56,848 nt of DNA from Bacteroidales bacterium. GTDB taxonomy: Bacteria > Bacteroidota > Bacteroidia > Bacteroidales > F082. Made by a program: the position numbers and the translations under genes. Below, one piece after another: positions 37,026-44,244 of the stretch. Where the stretch lies: assembly GCA_017561025.1 (NCBI GenBank), contig JAFZDU010000024.1, positions 1-56,848 of the forward strand, in the 5' to 3' direction. The notes beneath the pieces were generated by a model that made no database searches, was not told the DNA's origin, and worked only from the letters and a program-made list of their open reading frames with translations. Within the stretch, counting starts at the first letter, position 1. Every line of letters starts with the position of its first letter.

Positions 37026-37053
37026 TGTAACAAAAATATAAAACAGTAGTATA
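37026..37053 (+). promoter_or_regulatory. ECF-type promoter of the duplicated-domain gene
   Basis: TGTAACA (37026-37032), 16 bases, GTATA (37049-37053), a perfect match, 50 bases before the ATG at 37103. It is divergent from the DUF2130 promoter, 80 bases away. Confidence 0.8.
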
Positions 37054-37102
37054 TTACTTACAAAAACATAACATGTGAAATAATTATAAATAAAAAATTT
37101 AT

Positions 37103-37882
37103 ATGAAGAAAAATATTATCAAAATAAGTGAACAAGAATTGCAAAATATAGTAAAAGAGAGTGTTAAAAAGATTTTGCACGAAAATTATCAGATGAATTC
37201 TGTGGATGAACTTATGGAGTTTATGTGGTTGCGCCCCAAAATGACACATTTAAATGTAGACATATTTGTTGATGATGGGCAGTCTTATATTAGACATAAA
37301 CATGAGTTGCTATTATTCGTTAGAAATGGTTACGATAAACATGTTAATGAATTTATTCCATTTTCAGTATCTCAAAACCCTATTGTGCTTGATGATGTAA
37401 TGGACTTTAATATATCATATGATGATATTTTTTGTGTTCAAGATTTTATTTTAGCAAATCTTAATTCTTTACAATCTCTTGCAAATAGAAATATTAGTCA
37501 GTTTTCATTTATTCAATCTATTCGCATTCCTTCTTATGCCTTGTGCGAAAGAAAAGAAATGTTGAATGAAATGTCAACATTGAGAAAAGAAGATACTAAT
37601 CTTCCTGTTGATGTATGGGTAGATGAAGGTGCTACGTTTCAAGGACACGCACCGAGATTAAAGTTTAGAGCAAGTCAAGAACAAAGAACAACTAGAGAAT
37701 TTTCGTCAATGTTGTTAACTAACCCTCCAAAAATTGAGAATATGCCCAAAAACTCTCCTTTGAGAAAAAAGGATATTGAGAAACTGGAGAGTTTTGTTAT
37801 TAACAATTTGGAATTGCTATTAAAGTTAGCAAATGGGGAAATTGATTTTACTACAGAGTTTTTGCCAAATGTGAAATATTAA
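37103..37882 (+). CDS. Hypothetical protein with an internally duplicated domain
   Basis: The product has 259 residues. The first 27 residues (KISEQELQNIVKESVKKILHE) resemble an N-terminal helix seen on many Bacteroidales and phage proteins of unknown role. Two homologous halves follow. LNVDIFVDDGQSYIRHKHELLLF (about 50) matches LPVDVWVDEGATFQGHAPRLKF (about 168), and FILANLNSLQSLANRNISQFSF (about 114) matches FVINNLELLLKLANGEIDFTTEF (about 230). Each half is thus a beta-rich start followed by a helical NLxxLxxLANxxI segment. No known family comes to mind, and there is no signal peptide. Its promoter belongs to the TGTAACA set. Confidence 0.75.
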   Translation: MKKNIIKISEQELQNIVKESVKKILHENYQMNSVDELMEFMWLRPKMTHLNVDIFVDDGQSYIRHKHELLLFVRNGYDKHVNEFIPFSVSQNPIVLDDVMDFNISYDDIFCVQDFILANLNSLQSLANRNISQFSFIQSIRIPSYALCERKEMLNEMSTLRKEDTNLPVDVWVDEGATFQGHAPRLKFRASQEQRTTREFSSMLLTNPPKIENMPKNSPLRKKDIEKLESFVINNLELLLKLANGEIDFTTEFLPNVKY

Positions 37883-37887
37883 AAGAA

Positions 37888-37909
37888 CCCACATGCGGCA
37901 ACATGTGGG
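37888..37909 (-). terminator. Terminator for minus-strand transcript
   Basis: A perfect 8-bp stem (CCCACATG/CATGTGGG) with a 6-base loop is followed, on the minus strand only, by TTCTTTTAAT. It can also end the plus-strand gene that stops at 37882. Confidence 0.65.
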
Positions 37910-37950
37910 CAGAACCTTTGATGTTTAATCTGTGAGTGTGTGTAATAGGT

Positions 37951-38013
37951 TTAAATTAAACCCATTCTTAGCATTAAATCAAGAACATCTGATATCCACT
38001 TTTCAGTGAACAT
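37951..38013 (-). CDS. Candidate 20-residue peptide gene
   Basis: A 20-codon ORF beginning MFTEKWISDV and rich in Leu, Met and Ile lies on the minus strand. It is framed by a minus-strand TATATTTG promoter (plus positions 38132-38139) and the terminator at 37888-37909, giving a transcript of roughly 235 bases. Inverted repeats TGAGTGTGT/ACACACTCA flank it (37933 and 38051). The peptide could form an amphipathic helix, as some type I toxins or signalling peptides do. The unit could equally be a structured small RNA with a chance ORF. Confidence 0.4.
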   Translation of the reverse strand: MFTEKWISDVLDLMLRMGLI

Positions 38014-38131
38014 TGTTCCGATTGCCTTTTTTATTGGCGTTTAATTTGATGACACACTCACTTAATAATAAAATAACATTCATAAAAGAATCACTTTTTT
38101 AAGTGGGAAAAATTCCCTTATTTTATTTCTG

Positions 38132-38139
38132 CAAATATA
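38132..38139 (-). promoter_or_regulatory. Minus-strand TAnnTTTG promoter of the peptide/small RNA unit
   Basis: It reads TATATTTG on the minus strand, with TTG about 20 bases farther upstream. No larger minus-strand gene follows, only the mini-ORF. Confidence 0.55.
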
Positions 38140-38251
38140 AGGGAAAATATTTTATAACAATGAATAAAAAACAATACAAAAAGGGATAATTCCGAAAAAT
38201 AATATTCATTGAATATATACTCCTTAATTTTTGTTACAGGGTTAATGGAAG

Positions 38252-38293
38252 TCGCCAAGTCACCGAGTCACCAAGACACCAAGACACCAAGGC
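38252..38293 (+). repeat. Octamer-type tandem repeat
   Basis: Near-tandem 8-base words of the form CACCAAGA/CACCGAGT (GTCGCCAAGTCACCGAGTC...). A second array is at 39068-39118. Confidence 0.75.
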
Positions 38294-38305
38294 TTTAAAA
38301 AAATC

Positions 38306-38333
38306 TGTAACATTTTTTCTTTCCTTAAGTATA
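38306..38333 (+). promoter_or_regulatory. ECF-type promoter of the WG-repeat gene
   Basis: TGTAACA (38306-38312), 16 bases, GTATA (38329-38333), perfect; 58 bases before the ATG. Confidence 0.8.
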
Positions 38334-38391
38334 AAGATATGAGCAACGAATATTTGCCAATAGTTCGTGGCTTACATCAAAAACTTAAACC

Positions 38392-38991
38392 ATGAAAGAA
38401 AAGAAAATCCCAACAAGAGAGCAATTGAAAGAGTATCGTCAGCTTATAAGCAGTCTTGACGATTGCGGTAAAAACCTTCCTGAATTGATTGACAAGATCG
38501 ACGCGTTTTCGGAAGAGTTTGACGTTTTTACTAAGGAATATGTCGAAGACGGCAAGTGCGGCGTGAAAGATGCTGCCGGCGATATCCTTGTGCCGGCGCT
38601 GTTCGACCATGTCGGTTGCTTCTTCGTTGACTGGGCTCGCGATCGAGCAGTGCCTGTGACAAAATCTGGTAAGATGGCACTCGCGGCTCATGACGGCAAA
38701 GGCACGCTACTGACCGACTTCGCATACGACGACATAGTTTTCAATGACTATTACTATCTTTACAAAGACGGTAAGAAAGGCATTGCTACACCTCAAGGAC
38801 GCATTGTGATACCGGCAGTGATGGATAAGGTTGATATTCCTGTAAAAGATATAGTTACATTTATGAAGAATAGAAAACAAGGATTCGCTGTAATAAGCAA
38901 AGGACTTATATTCGGACCTGAATTCGACGGCTGTGACCTCAGCGAATATAGCGTTGAATATATAACATTGAACTTTGAGTTGAAGTTTTGA
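38392..38991 (+). CDS. WG-repeat protein
   Basis: The product has 199 residues. After a helical N-terminus (about 1-45) it shows WG/KWG-type beta repeats: KCGVKDAAGDILVPALFDHV, KMALAAHDGKGTLLTDFAYDDI, KKGIATPQGRIVIPAVMDKV and QGFAVISKGLIFGPEFDG. Each has the G..(D/N)..G.....P..(Y/F)D pattern. There is no signal peptide, so it is probably cytosolic. WG repeats mediate protein contacts in many Bacteroidetes proteins of unknown role. The gene is alone behind its TGTAACA-type promoter. Confidence 0.75.
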   Translation: MKEKKIPTREQLKEYRQLISSLDDCGKNLPELIDKIDAFSEEFDVFTKEYVEDGKCGVKDAAGDILVPALFDHVGCFFVDWARDRAVPVTKSGKMALAAHDGKGTLLTDFAYDDIVFNDYYYLYKDGKKGIATPQGRIVIPAVMDKVDIPVKDIVTFMKNRKQGFAVISKGLIFGPEFDGCDLSEYSVEYITLNFELKF

Positions 38992-39003
38992 TTTTTTAGG
39001 GAA

Positions 39004-39031
39004 TGTAACAAATGTTGGTTTTGGAAGTAAA
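39004..39031 (+). promoter_or_regulatory. Near-consensus ECF-type site
   Basis: TGTAACA, 16 bases, GTAAA (one mismatch). The next plausible gene starts at 39205. Confidence 0.45.
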
Positions 39032-39067
39032 AGCTTAAATCAATTCAACAACAAAATCCCTATGTTG

Positions 39068-39118
39068 AAGACACCGAGACGCCAAGTCGCCGAGTCACCG
39101 AGACACCGAGACGCCAAG
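39068..39118 (+). repeat. Octamer-type tandem repeat
   Basis: Near-tandem words GACACCGA/GACGCCAA/GTCGCCGA. The same family occurs at 38252-38293. Confidence 0.8.
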
Positions 39119-39204
39119 GGTTTAATATTTAAAAAAAGTGAAAGAAGGGTGTTGCATTTTGTATGGTTTATGAGTATATTTGTTGGAATGAAATATTTGT
39201 AGAT

Positions 39205-39375
39205 ATGGATAAAATGTTAGAAAAATTAAAAGAACAGGAAGCAATGATTATCAAAGAAGATAAACAATATTTGCAGGAAGGAAAAATAAAGTTATCTCCG
39301 AAAATTGACATTGAAAATAAATTGCGCAATGGTTATATTACGGCTGATGACTATAGGAAAACGCATCAGGTTTGA
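39205..39375 (+). CDS. Small charged protein (56 aa)
   Basis: The frame opens at 39163, but the ATG at 39205 (MDKMLEKLKEQEAMIIKED) begins the protein-like part. The product is helical and charged, then has KLSPKIDIENKLRNGYITADDYRKTHQV. The spacing of charged residues resembles small antitoxin-like or phage-like proteins, but I recognise no family. It ends 11 bases before the next TGTAACA-type promoter. Confidence 0.5.
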   Translation: MDKMLEKLKEQEAMIIKEDKQYLQEGKIKLSPKIDIENKLRNGYITADDYRKTHQV

Positions 39376-39386
39376 TATAAAATCTC

Positions 39387-39415
39387 TGTAACATTTTTTT
39401 CTATTTTTGGGTATA
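39387..39415 (+). promoter_or_regulatory. ECF-type promoter of the ART-like module
   Basis: TGTAACA (39387-39393), 17 bases, GTATA (39411-39415). The transcript would carry the 45-residue ORF and the ART-like gene. A heptamer repeat (GTCCGTTGTCCGTTGTC) lies in the leader. Confidence 0.65.
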
Positions 39416-39472
39416 TATAACGTGGACAAAGTCTGTTGTCCGTTGTCCGTTGTCTGTTGACCTTAAACTGCT

Positions 39473-39610
39473 ATGGAAAGACTGACCCTTGCTGAACGCA
39501 GGAAAATATTCGAAGGTCCGCTCGCTATGGAACTCGGAGAATATGGCGCTGATCCAGATGATTATGAGATTAAGATACCGAAGGGAGTTTTGGAAAACAT
39601 TTATAAATAA
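39473..39610 (+). CDS. Small protein (45 aa) directly upstream of the ART-like gene
   Basis: A 45-residue ORF (MERLTLAERRKIFEGPLAMELG...) ends five bases before the next start codon. The first half is helical and basic, the second acidic, then basic (YEIKIPKGVLENIYK). Its place in front of a candidate toxin is that of an antitoxin or an immunity peptide, but no homology supports this. It is too short for the larger families usually linked to ART toxins. Confidence 0.55.
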   Translation: MERLTLAERRKIFEGPLAMELGEYGADPDDYEIKIPKGVLENIYK

Positions 39611-39615
39611 CCGTT

Positions 39616-40074
39616 ATGCCTCAGACAGAAATATTTTATCACGGAACATGTCGCCTCTTTGATAAGTTTTCGCTTTCTTTCTTGGGAGAAGGCGAGGGCA
39701 AGTCGAAGTTCGGGCATGGCATCTATATCACTTCGAGTTATAAGACCGCCGCACTCTATGCCTCAAAGGCGGCAAAAGCCAATGGCAAGGATTGCTACTA
39801 TGTCTATACTGTTGAAGTTCCGATGCTTACAGCGAATAATCACATATTTTCTTGTAAAACTGTTAATGCGGATGTGATATCGCGTGTCGAGCAGAAAATT
39901 GGAGCGAGCATCCCTGATGAGGTGAAAGGCGCAGGAAAATACTTTCGTAAGTATCTTGGCAACTTGCTGACCGGACAGAAGGGAACCGTCAAGAAGATGA
40001 TGAGCTGTAACCGACGAATACTTCAGCAAGAACATTATGGGACGCCTGCTTATGGAGTTGCGAGAAAATGGTAA
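39616..40074 (+). CDS. ADP-ribosyltransferase-like protein, probably frameshifted near its end
   Basis: The product has 152 residues. The start, EIFYHGTCRLFDKFSLSFL...SKFGHGIYITSSYKTAALYASKAA, has the HGT and FG.GIY...A..YA pattern of PARP-like ART folds such as DUF3990, which move ADP-ribose from NAD to a target. A catalytic Glu is not clear. The annotated end (about 129-152) is unconvincing. After a shift near 40003-40010, another frame continues as VTDEYFSKNIMGRLLMELR... to a TGA at 40100-40102 that overlaps the ATG of the next ORF (ATGA), as in coupled genes. I infer an indel in the gene or the assembly. The role is likely a toxin or conflict effector. Confidence 0.6.
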   Translation: MPQTEIFYHGTCRLFDKFSLSFLGEGEGKSKFGHGIYITSSYKTAALYASKAAKANGKDCYYVYTVEVPMLTANNHIFSCKTVNADVISRVEQKIGASIPDEVKGAGKYFRKYLGNLLTGQKGTVKKMMSCNRRILQQEHYGTPAYGVARKW

Positions 40075-40098
40075 ACTGGAATATGAAGAGTTTGAAGT

Positions 40099-40179
40099 AT
40101 GAAGGACTGGATGACTTGGGATGAAGGATGGGATTGGGTTATTGAATCTTTGCGAAAAATACATGGGAGAAGAAAATGA
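40099..40179 (+). CDS. Tiny Trp-rich ORF (26 aa) after the ART-like gene
   Basis: The ORF begins MKDWMTWDEGWDWVIESLRK and has five Trp... counting shows four in the first 13 residues, then a basic end. Its ATG overlaps the TGA of the alternative ART-like frame. No family is known to me; the call rests on the overlap and amino-acid composition. Confidence 0.35.
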   Translation: MKDWMTWDEGWDWVIESLRKIHGRRK

Positions 40180-40249
40180 TTTTTATACCGACGCTTTGGG
40201 GATAAAAATATTAAAGTTCTACGGAATTATACCGTTTTTTTCTTTCTGT

Positions 40250-40277
40250 TGTAACAAAAAATAGGGAAGATGGTATA
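40250..40277 (+). promoter_or_regulatory. ECF-type promoter of the DUF1810-HD gene
   Basis: TGTAACA (40250-40256), 16 bases, GTATA (40273-40277), perfect. Transcription would start near 40284, which favours the ATG at 40329 over the one at 40284. Confidence 0.8.
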
Positions 40278-40328
40278 GTATTAATGAAAGATTACATAAC
40301 ATACGGTAAAATTAAAATTTATATAACT

Positions 40329-41345
40329 ATGAATACAACAGAAAAAATCAAAAACTTTGAATTTGCGAATAAGGCGGTTTTTAATGATGCTCTCAACGAG
40401 ATGAAACATGCTCGCAAGAAGTCACATTGGATGTGGTGCGTCTTCCCTCAGGTCTTTGGCTTTGGAAAGAACGAAAAATCGTATGAGTATGCGCTATGCA
40501 GTTTCGATGAAGCGAAGGCTTTTCTCTCTCATCCGGTGTTAGGCAACAATCTTCGAGAGATCTGCGCCGCGCTGATGAATCTGAATGGAACCAATGCGAC
40601 TCGTATATTTGGAGAGGATTACAAGAAACTGCGTTCGTCTATGACGCTTTTCAATGCCATACAGCCTGACGATATCTTCCAGCAGGTGATTGACAAGTAT
40701 TTCAAAGGCGAGGGCGACAAACTCACGCTTTGCCGAATGAGTCTTGAAAGCCGTGTGAAGAACGCCTTGGATTACATCGGCATTGATGCAAAGGATTTCA
40801 ATATCGTTCCAAGTATGTATGACAGACCTCGTGGCGAGGCGATGCATCGTTTCAGCCATATTTATCGCGTGATGATCGGGACTGCGCTGATAGCTCATAA
40901 GATAGGTGAAGCTCGTCTGGGTCTCCTCGCTTTTATTGCTGCTTTCATTCATGACCTTTCTCGCAATAATGATGGTAATGACCCTCAGCACGGTCGCAGA
41001 GCGGCGGAAACGAAGTTGCCAAAACTGACACATATACTCTCGAAATACAATGTCACTAAAGAGGAGTATGGTATGGTCGCTGATGCTGCAACTTATCATT
41101 GCGAACGCATTGACAAGCAGATGTCTGACGAAGGCTACAAGGTGTGCAAGATACTTTCTGACGCAGATGCGCTGGACCGCTGCCGCTTTAGACATCAAGG
41201 TCGCCTTAATAGAGATTATCTGTATTTCCCTGAAAGTCATAAATGTATAGCTCCGATTGAATTTGTTTTCAAAGAGAGCGTGCGACATGGTAAGATAAAC
41301 AATGAGATTCCATTTGCGGAGTTTCTTAAAGTCACGGAGTTTTAA
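40329..41345 (+). CDS. DUF1810-HD phosphohydrolase fusion
   Basis: From the ATG at 40329 the product has 338 residues. Residues 1 to about 140 match DUF1810 (SHWMWCVFPQVFGFG, YALCSFDEAKAFLSHPVLG, LRSSMTLFNAIQPDD, KLTLCRM). From about 165 on is an HD domain: HRFSHIYRVM, FIHDLSRNND (near 205), a later His (ATYHCERI) and a DADALDRCRF segment. HD enzymes hydrolyse phosphate esters, often nucleotides; the role of DUF1810 is not established. The gene lies between an ART-like gene and a NADAR gene, so a nucleotide or ADP-ribose-related substrate is a reasonable guess. Confidence 0.8.
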   Translation: MNTTEKIKNFEFANKAVFNDALNEMKHARKKSHWMWCVFPQVFGFGKNEKSYEYALCSFDEAKAFLSHPVLGNNLREICAALMNLNGTNATRIFGEDYKKLRSSMTLFNAIQPDDIFQQVIDKYFKGEGDKLTLCRMSLESRVKNALDYIGIDAKDFNIVPSMYDRPRGEAMHRFSHIYRVMIGTALIAHKIGEARLGLLAFIAAFIHDLSRNNDGNDPQHGRRAAETKLPKLTHILSKYNVTKEEYGMVADAATYHCERIDKQMSDEGYKVCKILSDADALDRCRFRHQGRLNRDYLYFPESHKCIAPIEFVFKESVRHGKINNEIPFAEFLKVTEF

Positions 41346-41398
41346 GGATAAACTCTAAAAATATCCCAAAAATCGTGATGATAATCCATGGGAATTTA

Positions 41399-41406
41399 TA
41401 ACTTTG
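41399..41406 (+). promoter_or_regulatory. TAnnTTTG promoter upstream of the WYL gene
   Basis: TAACTTTG, about 40 bases before the small ORF at 41446 that precedes the WYL gene. This is the primary-sigma type, not the island motif. Confidence 0.5.
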
Positions 41407-41445
41407 TGAAACCAATATTAAAAATCGTAAACCTAAAAAAATGTT

Positions 41446-41568
41446 ATGGAAGATGCTATACAAGTAAACTCAGCTGAGGAATTTTTTGATATCATGGATG
41501 GCGTTACTGCAAAACGCGAGTCTTGTCTAGAGATTTTGGAACGCAAGAATTCAGAAACTCAGGGTTGA
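41446..41568 (+). CDS. Small acidic protein (40 aa) upstream of the WYL gene
   Basis: The ORF MEDAIQVNSAEEFFDIMDGV... is acidic and helical and ends seven bases before the WYL start codon. It lies between a good promoter and the WYL gene, so it is transcribed. It may be a leader peptide or a small partner protein. I know no homologue. Confidence 0.45.
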   Translation: MEDAIQVNSAEEFFDIMDGVTAKRESCLEILERKNSETQG

Positions 41569-41575
41569 AAAAATC

Positions 41576-43018
41576 ATGTCAAAAAACAATAATTCATTCA
41601 TACGTTATAAGGCGCTGGACAGATGCTTCCGCGATAACCTCCATCGTTATTTCATTGAGGATCTGATAGGTGAATGCGAGAAGGAGTTCGAGTCGTTGGG
41701 CATCGCTGCCAAGGTGAGCCGCAGACAGATTTTCGAAGACATCCGTTTTATGGAGAGTGAAGAGGGATGGGGCGTCAAGCTGAATCGTCTGAAGGATGGA
41801 AAGAGAATCTACTACCGTTATGAAAAAGGCTGTTCCAAAAGCAATGTTTCGCTTACGGAGATGGAGGCGAAGCACTTGCGGAATACTATAAGCACACTGG
41901 AACGTTTTTGTACGCTGCCTGGTTATGAATGGGTTAATGATGTCATTGTCAATTTGGAGTATAGGCTGGGCTTGAAAGGAAATGGCGATGATATCATCTC
42001 TTTTGAGAAAAAAGGCAAAGGCGTGACCAGATTGCCCGTCATACTGGATGCCATATTGAATCATAAGGTTTTGAGAATGAGGATGGATTGGGGTTGTAAG
42101 AGGGGTGGTGTCTCCTTGCATCCTTATTTCGTGAAGCAATCGAGCGGAAGATTGTTCGTTATAGGTTTTAATCCTAGAAAAGGCGCAGTGGCGATGTATG
42201 ATATGGATTGGATTACAAAACTGAAAAAGGTCGATGACATGGAGTTTGTTCCCCAAAACAACACTATCGACTTTACTCATGCATATGATGATATTTTAGG
42301 TGTGACTCATCCCGATAAGAAAGTTAAGAAGGAACATATCATATTGCAGTTCAGTGAGAGTTGGTTTCGGAATATATACAATAACCCGATTCACCATAGT
42401 CAGAAGATTGTCAATAAAAAACTATGCCGTATCAGCCTTGATCTGGTGCCGAACCAGGAACTGATTTCCCAGCTGCTTTATTATGGGGCAGATGTTGAAG
42501 TGAGATCACCGGAGTCGTTGAAAAGAATGTTGATGAAGGAACTGCTTAGAATTGCGGCTAAATATAAAAAGTACTCGGAATTCGAGACTCTGAATGTCAG
42601 ACATATGTGCTCGGCTAAATCTGAAGCGACTCGTCGTGAGAAGGCGTATAAGCAGATAAATGAATTTGATTTCAGATTGAAACATGGAAGCGTTACTTAT
42701 GATAATCCTATATCGTTGTTTATAGAAAAGCGTAAGTCAAAAATAGCAAGTATGCATAATTATTCTATTGACGAGATAGTCGGATATGTCAGAAATTATT
42801 TCTTGCTTGGAAATGGTGTTCGGAAGGTCGATTCAGATGGAAAAGAGCAGATAATGGTGAGATTTCCTGATGTTAAAAGCAATTGTAAACTTGTGAAAAA
42901 GGCGCTGGATATTTGCGGATGTAGTTTGGTTGATGAAAAATCAAATGGTATTATAGATGGCACGAAATGGATGACATTGTATTTTGAACCGCAGATGGAT
43001 ACGAACTTAGAACTTTAA
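41576..43018 (+). CDS. WYL-domain transcriptional regulator
   Basis: The product has 480 residues. The N-terminal 75 residues form a winged HTH of the YafY/WYL type (FIRYKALDRCFRD, KVSRRQIFEDIRFMESEEGWGV). A WYL domain follows (about 160-225, LRMRMDWGCKRGGVSLHPYFVKQSSGRLFVIGFN) with a WCX-like C-terminal part (KEHIILQFSESWFRNIY, LRIAAKYKKYSEFE). The last 120 residues are an extra domain not usual in the family. WYL regulators commonly sense nucleic acid or nucleotide ligands and control defence genes. It sits in the middle of the ART-like/HD/NADAR group and starts from its own TAnnTTTG promoter. Confidence 0.85.
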   Translation: MSKNNNSFIRYKALDRCFRDNLHRYFIEDLIGECEKEFESLGIAAKVSRRQIFEDIRFMESEEGWGVKLNRLKDGKRIYYRYEKGCSKSNVSLTEMEAKHLRNTISTLERFCTLPGYEWVNDVIVNLEYRLGLKGNGDDIISFEKKGKGVTRLPVILDAILNHKVLRMRMDWGCKRGGVSLHPYFVKQSSGRLFVIGFNPRKGAVAMYDMDWITKLKKVDDMEFVPQNNTIDFTHAYDDILGVTHPDKKVKKEHIILQFSESWFRNIYNNPIHHSQKIVNKKLCRISLDLVPNQELISQLLYYGADVEVRSPESLKRMLMKELLRIAAKYKKYSEFETLNVRHMCSAKSEATRREKAYKQINEFDFRLKHGSVTYDNPISLFIEKRKSKIASMHNYSIDEIVGYVRNYFLLGNGVRKVDSDGKEQIMVRFPDVKSNCKLVKKALDICGCSLVDEKSNGIIDGTKWMTLYFEPQMDTNLEL

Positions 43019-43040
43019 ACCTTAAACTAATTTAAAAAAA

Positions 43041-43754
43041 ATGAACAAGTTAGATTATATCAAAGAACGTCTGAACGAAGCAAGGTTACGCGATGATTTG
43101 TCAAAAGTGGTGACTGATGTTGATGCTCTCATTCCGCAGAGCGAGACGGAGTTTGACGAGATTCAGAAGTTCGGTCTTTATCCTGCCGAGCGCTGCCAGC
43201 CTTTTGTCACAAGGCAGGGTACGCCTTTCTATCAGCTTGATAATATGGCGATGGTTCCAAATGGCGACACCGCCAACTATCTGAAATACGGCGATTATGA
43301 GTTTCGTCAGCTGGAGATTCTGTATAATATGCCTCGCATGGACAGTGCGGAGGCTCACTTCTGGCTTAAGGACAATCTGTTTCAGAAGTGCCGCGTGGAT
43401 GCTCGCAAAAAGACAGAATACAAGGCCAAGTTCCGTGGCATGGAGCGTGCCGACTGGAAAGAGATTCAGGTGGAGTGGATGAAATATTGTCTCATGCTCA
43501 AATACCGATGCAACGCCTTGTTCCGTAAAGACCTTTATGCCTGCAGCGGCAGACTTCCTGTCGAAGACGCTACTAAGACTAGGTATGCTTCGAATCTTTT
43601 CTGGGGAGCGGCGCTTGTGGAACAGGATGGCGAGAAGTTCTATTTCGGATGCAATGTCCTTGGAAAACTGCTGGCGCAACTGCGTGCGAACAACGGAAAA
43701 CTCGATTACAAACTCCCTGAGGATTTGCATGTTTTTGGGGAAAAGATAATATAA
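43041..43754 (+). CDS. NADAR-domain protein
   Basis: The product has 237 residues. The second half carries the NADAR pattern: EILYNMPRMDSAEAHFWLKD, W....EWMKYCLMLKYRCNA, DLYACSGRLPVED, LFWGAAL (near 187) and CNVLGKLLAQLR (near 203). The family includes enzymes that remove ADP-ribose from guanine and antitoxins of DarT-like toxins. The N-terminal 85 residues are an extra, unknown part. It lies 22 bases after the WYL stop and should be on the same transcript. With the ART-like gene 3 kb upstream, a role in undoing ADP-ribosylation is a fair inference, though a nucleotide salvage role cannot be excluded. Confidence 0.8.
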   Translation: MNKLDYIKERLNEARLRDDLSKVVTDVDALIPQSETEFDEIQKFGLYPAERCQPFVTRQGTPFYQLDNMAMVPNGDTANYLKYGDYEFRQLEILYNMPRMDSAEAHFWLKDNLFQKCRVDARKKTEYKAKFRGMERADWKEIQVEWMKYCLMLKYRCNALFRKDLYACSGRLPVEDATKTRYASNLFWGAALVEQDGEKFYFGCNVLGKLLAQLRANNGKLDYKLPEDLHVFGEKII

Positions 43755-43841
43755 AACTTTGAACTAAGGCTTGTATGTTTTTGAAGTATATTTACTTTGT
43801 GAAGTTATTACAAAAATATAAATGTAAATGCAAGAACTAAA

Positions 43842-44207
43842 ATGGCAAAAAGCGAAACATTAAGATTAGAAGAGTTATCACAAGCTATACACGACAGTTT
43901 TTCTAATTTAACATTAGAATTTGTGGAAAAAAATCAAGCAACAAATAGAGCATATCCTGTTGATTTATACTTTACAGAAGTTAAATATATTGATAATAAT
44001 AGGTTTGTTCTAAAAGGCAAACTTGCCGTAGCAAGTAAACCATTTGGCATTGGTACAATCGAATATAATTTCAACACACAAGAATTTTTTAGAGTTTCTT
44101 ATTCTGATAAGACAACAAAAAGTAGACGTTTACACAAATTGATTGTTCATAATGAGGATATATATATAAACTTACTAACATTTATTAGTAATTATTACCC
44201 TCAATAG
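43842..44207 (+). CDS. Hypothetical protein (121 aa)
   Basis: I do not recognise this protein. It has a helical start (EELSQAIHDSFSNL) and then alternating strands (VDLYFTEVKYIDNNRFVLKGKLAVAS...GTIEYNFNTQEFFRVSY). It is probably a small alpha+beta soluble protein without a signal peptide. It is 87 bases from the NADAR gene and 37 bases before the first member of a duplicated pair. The gap before it is AT-rich and holds no clear motif of either promoter type. Confidence 0.6.
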   Translation: MAKSETLRLEELSQAIHDSFSNLTLEFVEKNQATNRAYPVDLYFTEVKYIDNNRFVLKGKLAVASKPFGIGTIEYNFNTQEFFRVSYSDKTTKSRRLHKLIVHNEDIYINLLTFISNYYPQ

Positions 44208-44244
44208 AATATTGATGTTAATGTGAACGGACCTAAAAAATAAT

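Noticed and set aside
38226-38240. TGTTACA on the plus strand as another minus-strand ECF-type site
   Set aside because: The nearest GTATA is 11 bases away rather than 16, and no minus-strand gene lies behind it within range except the mini-gene, which has its own TATATTTG element.
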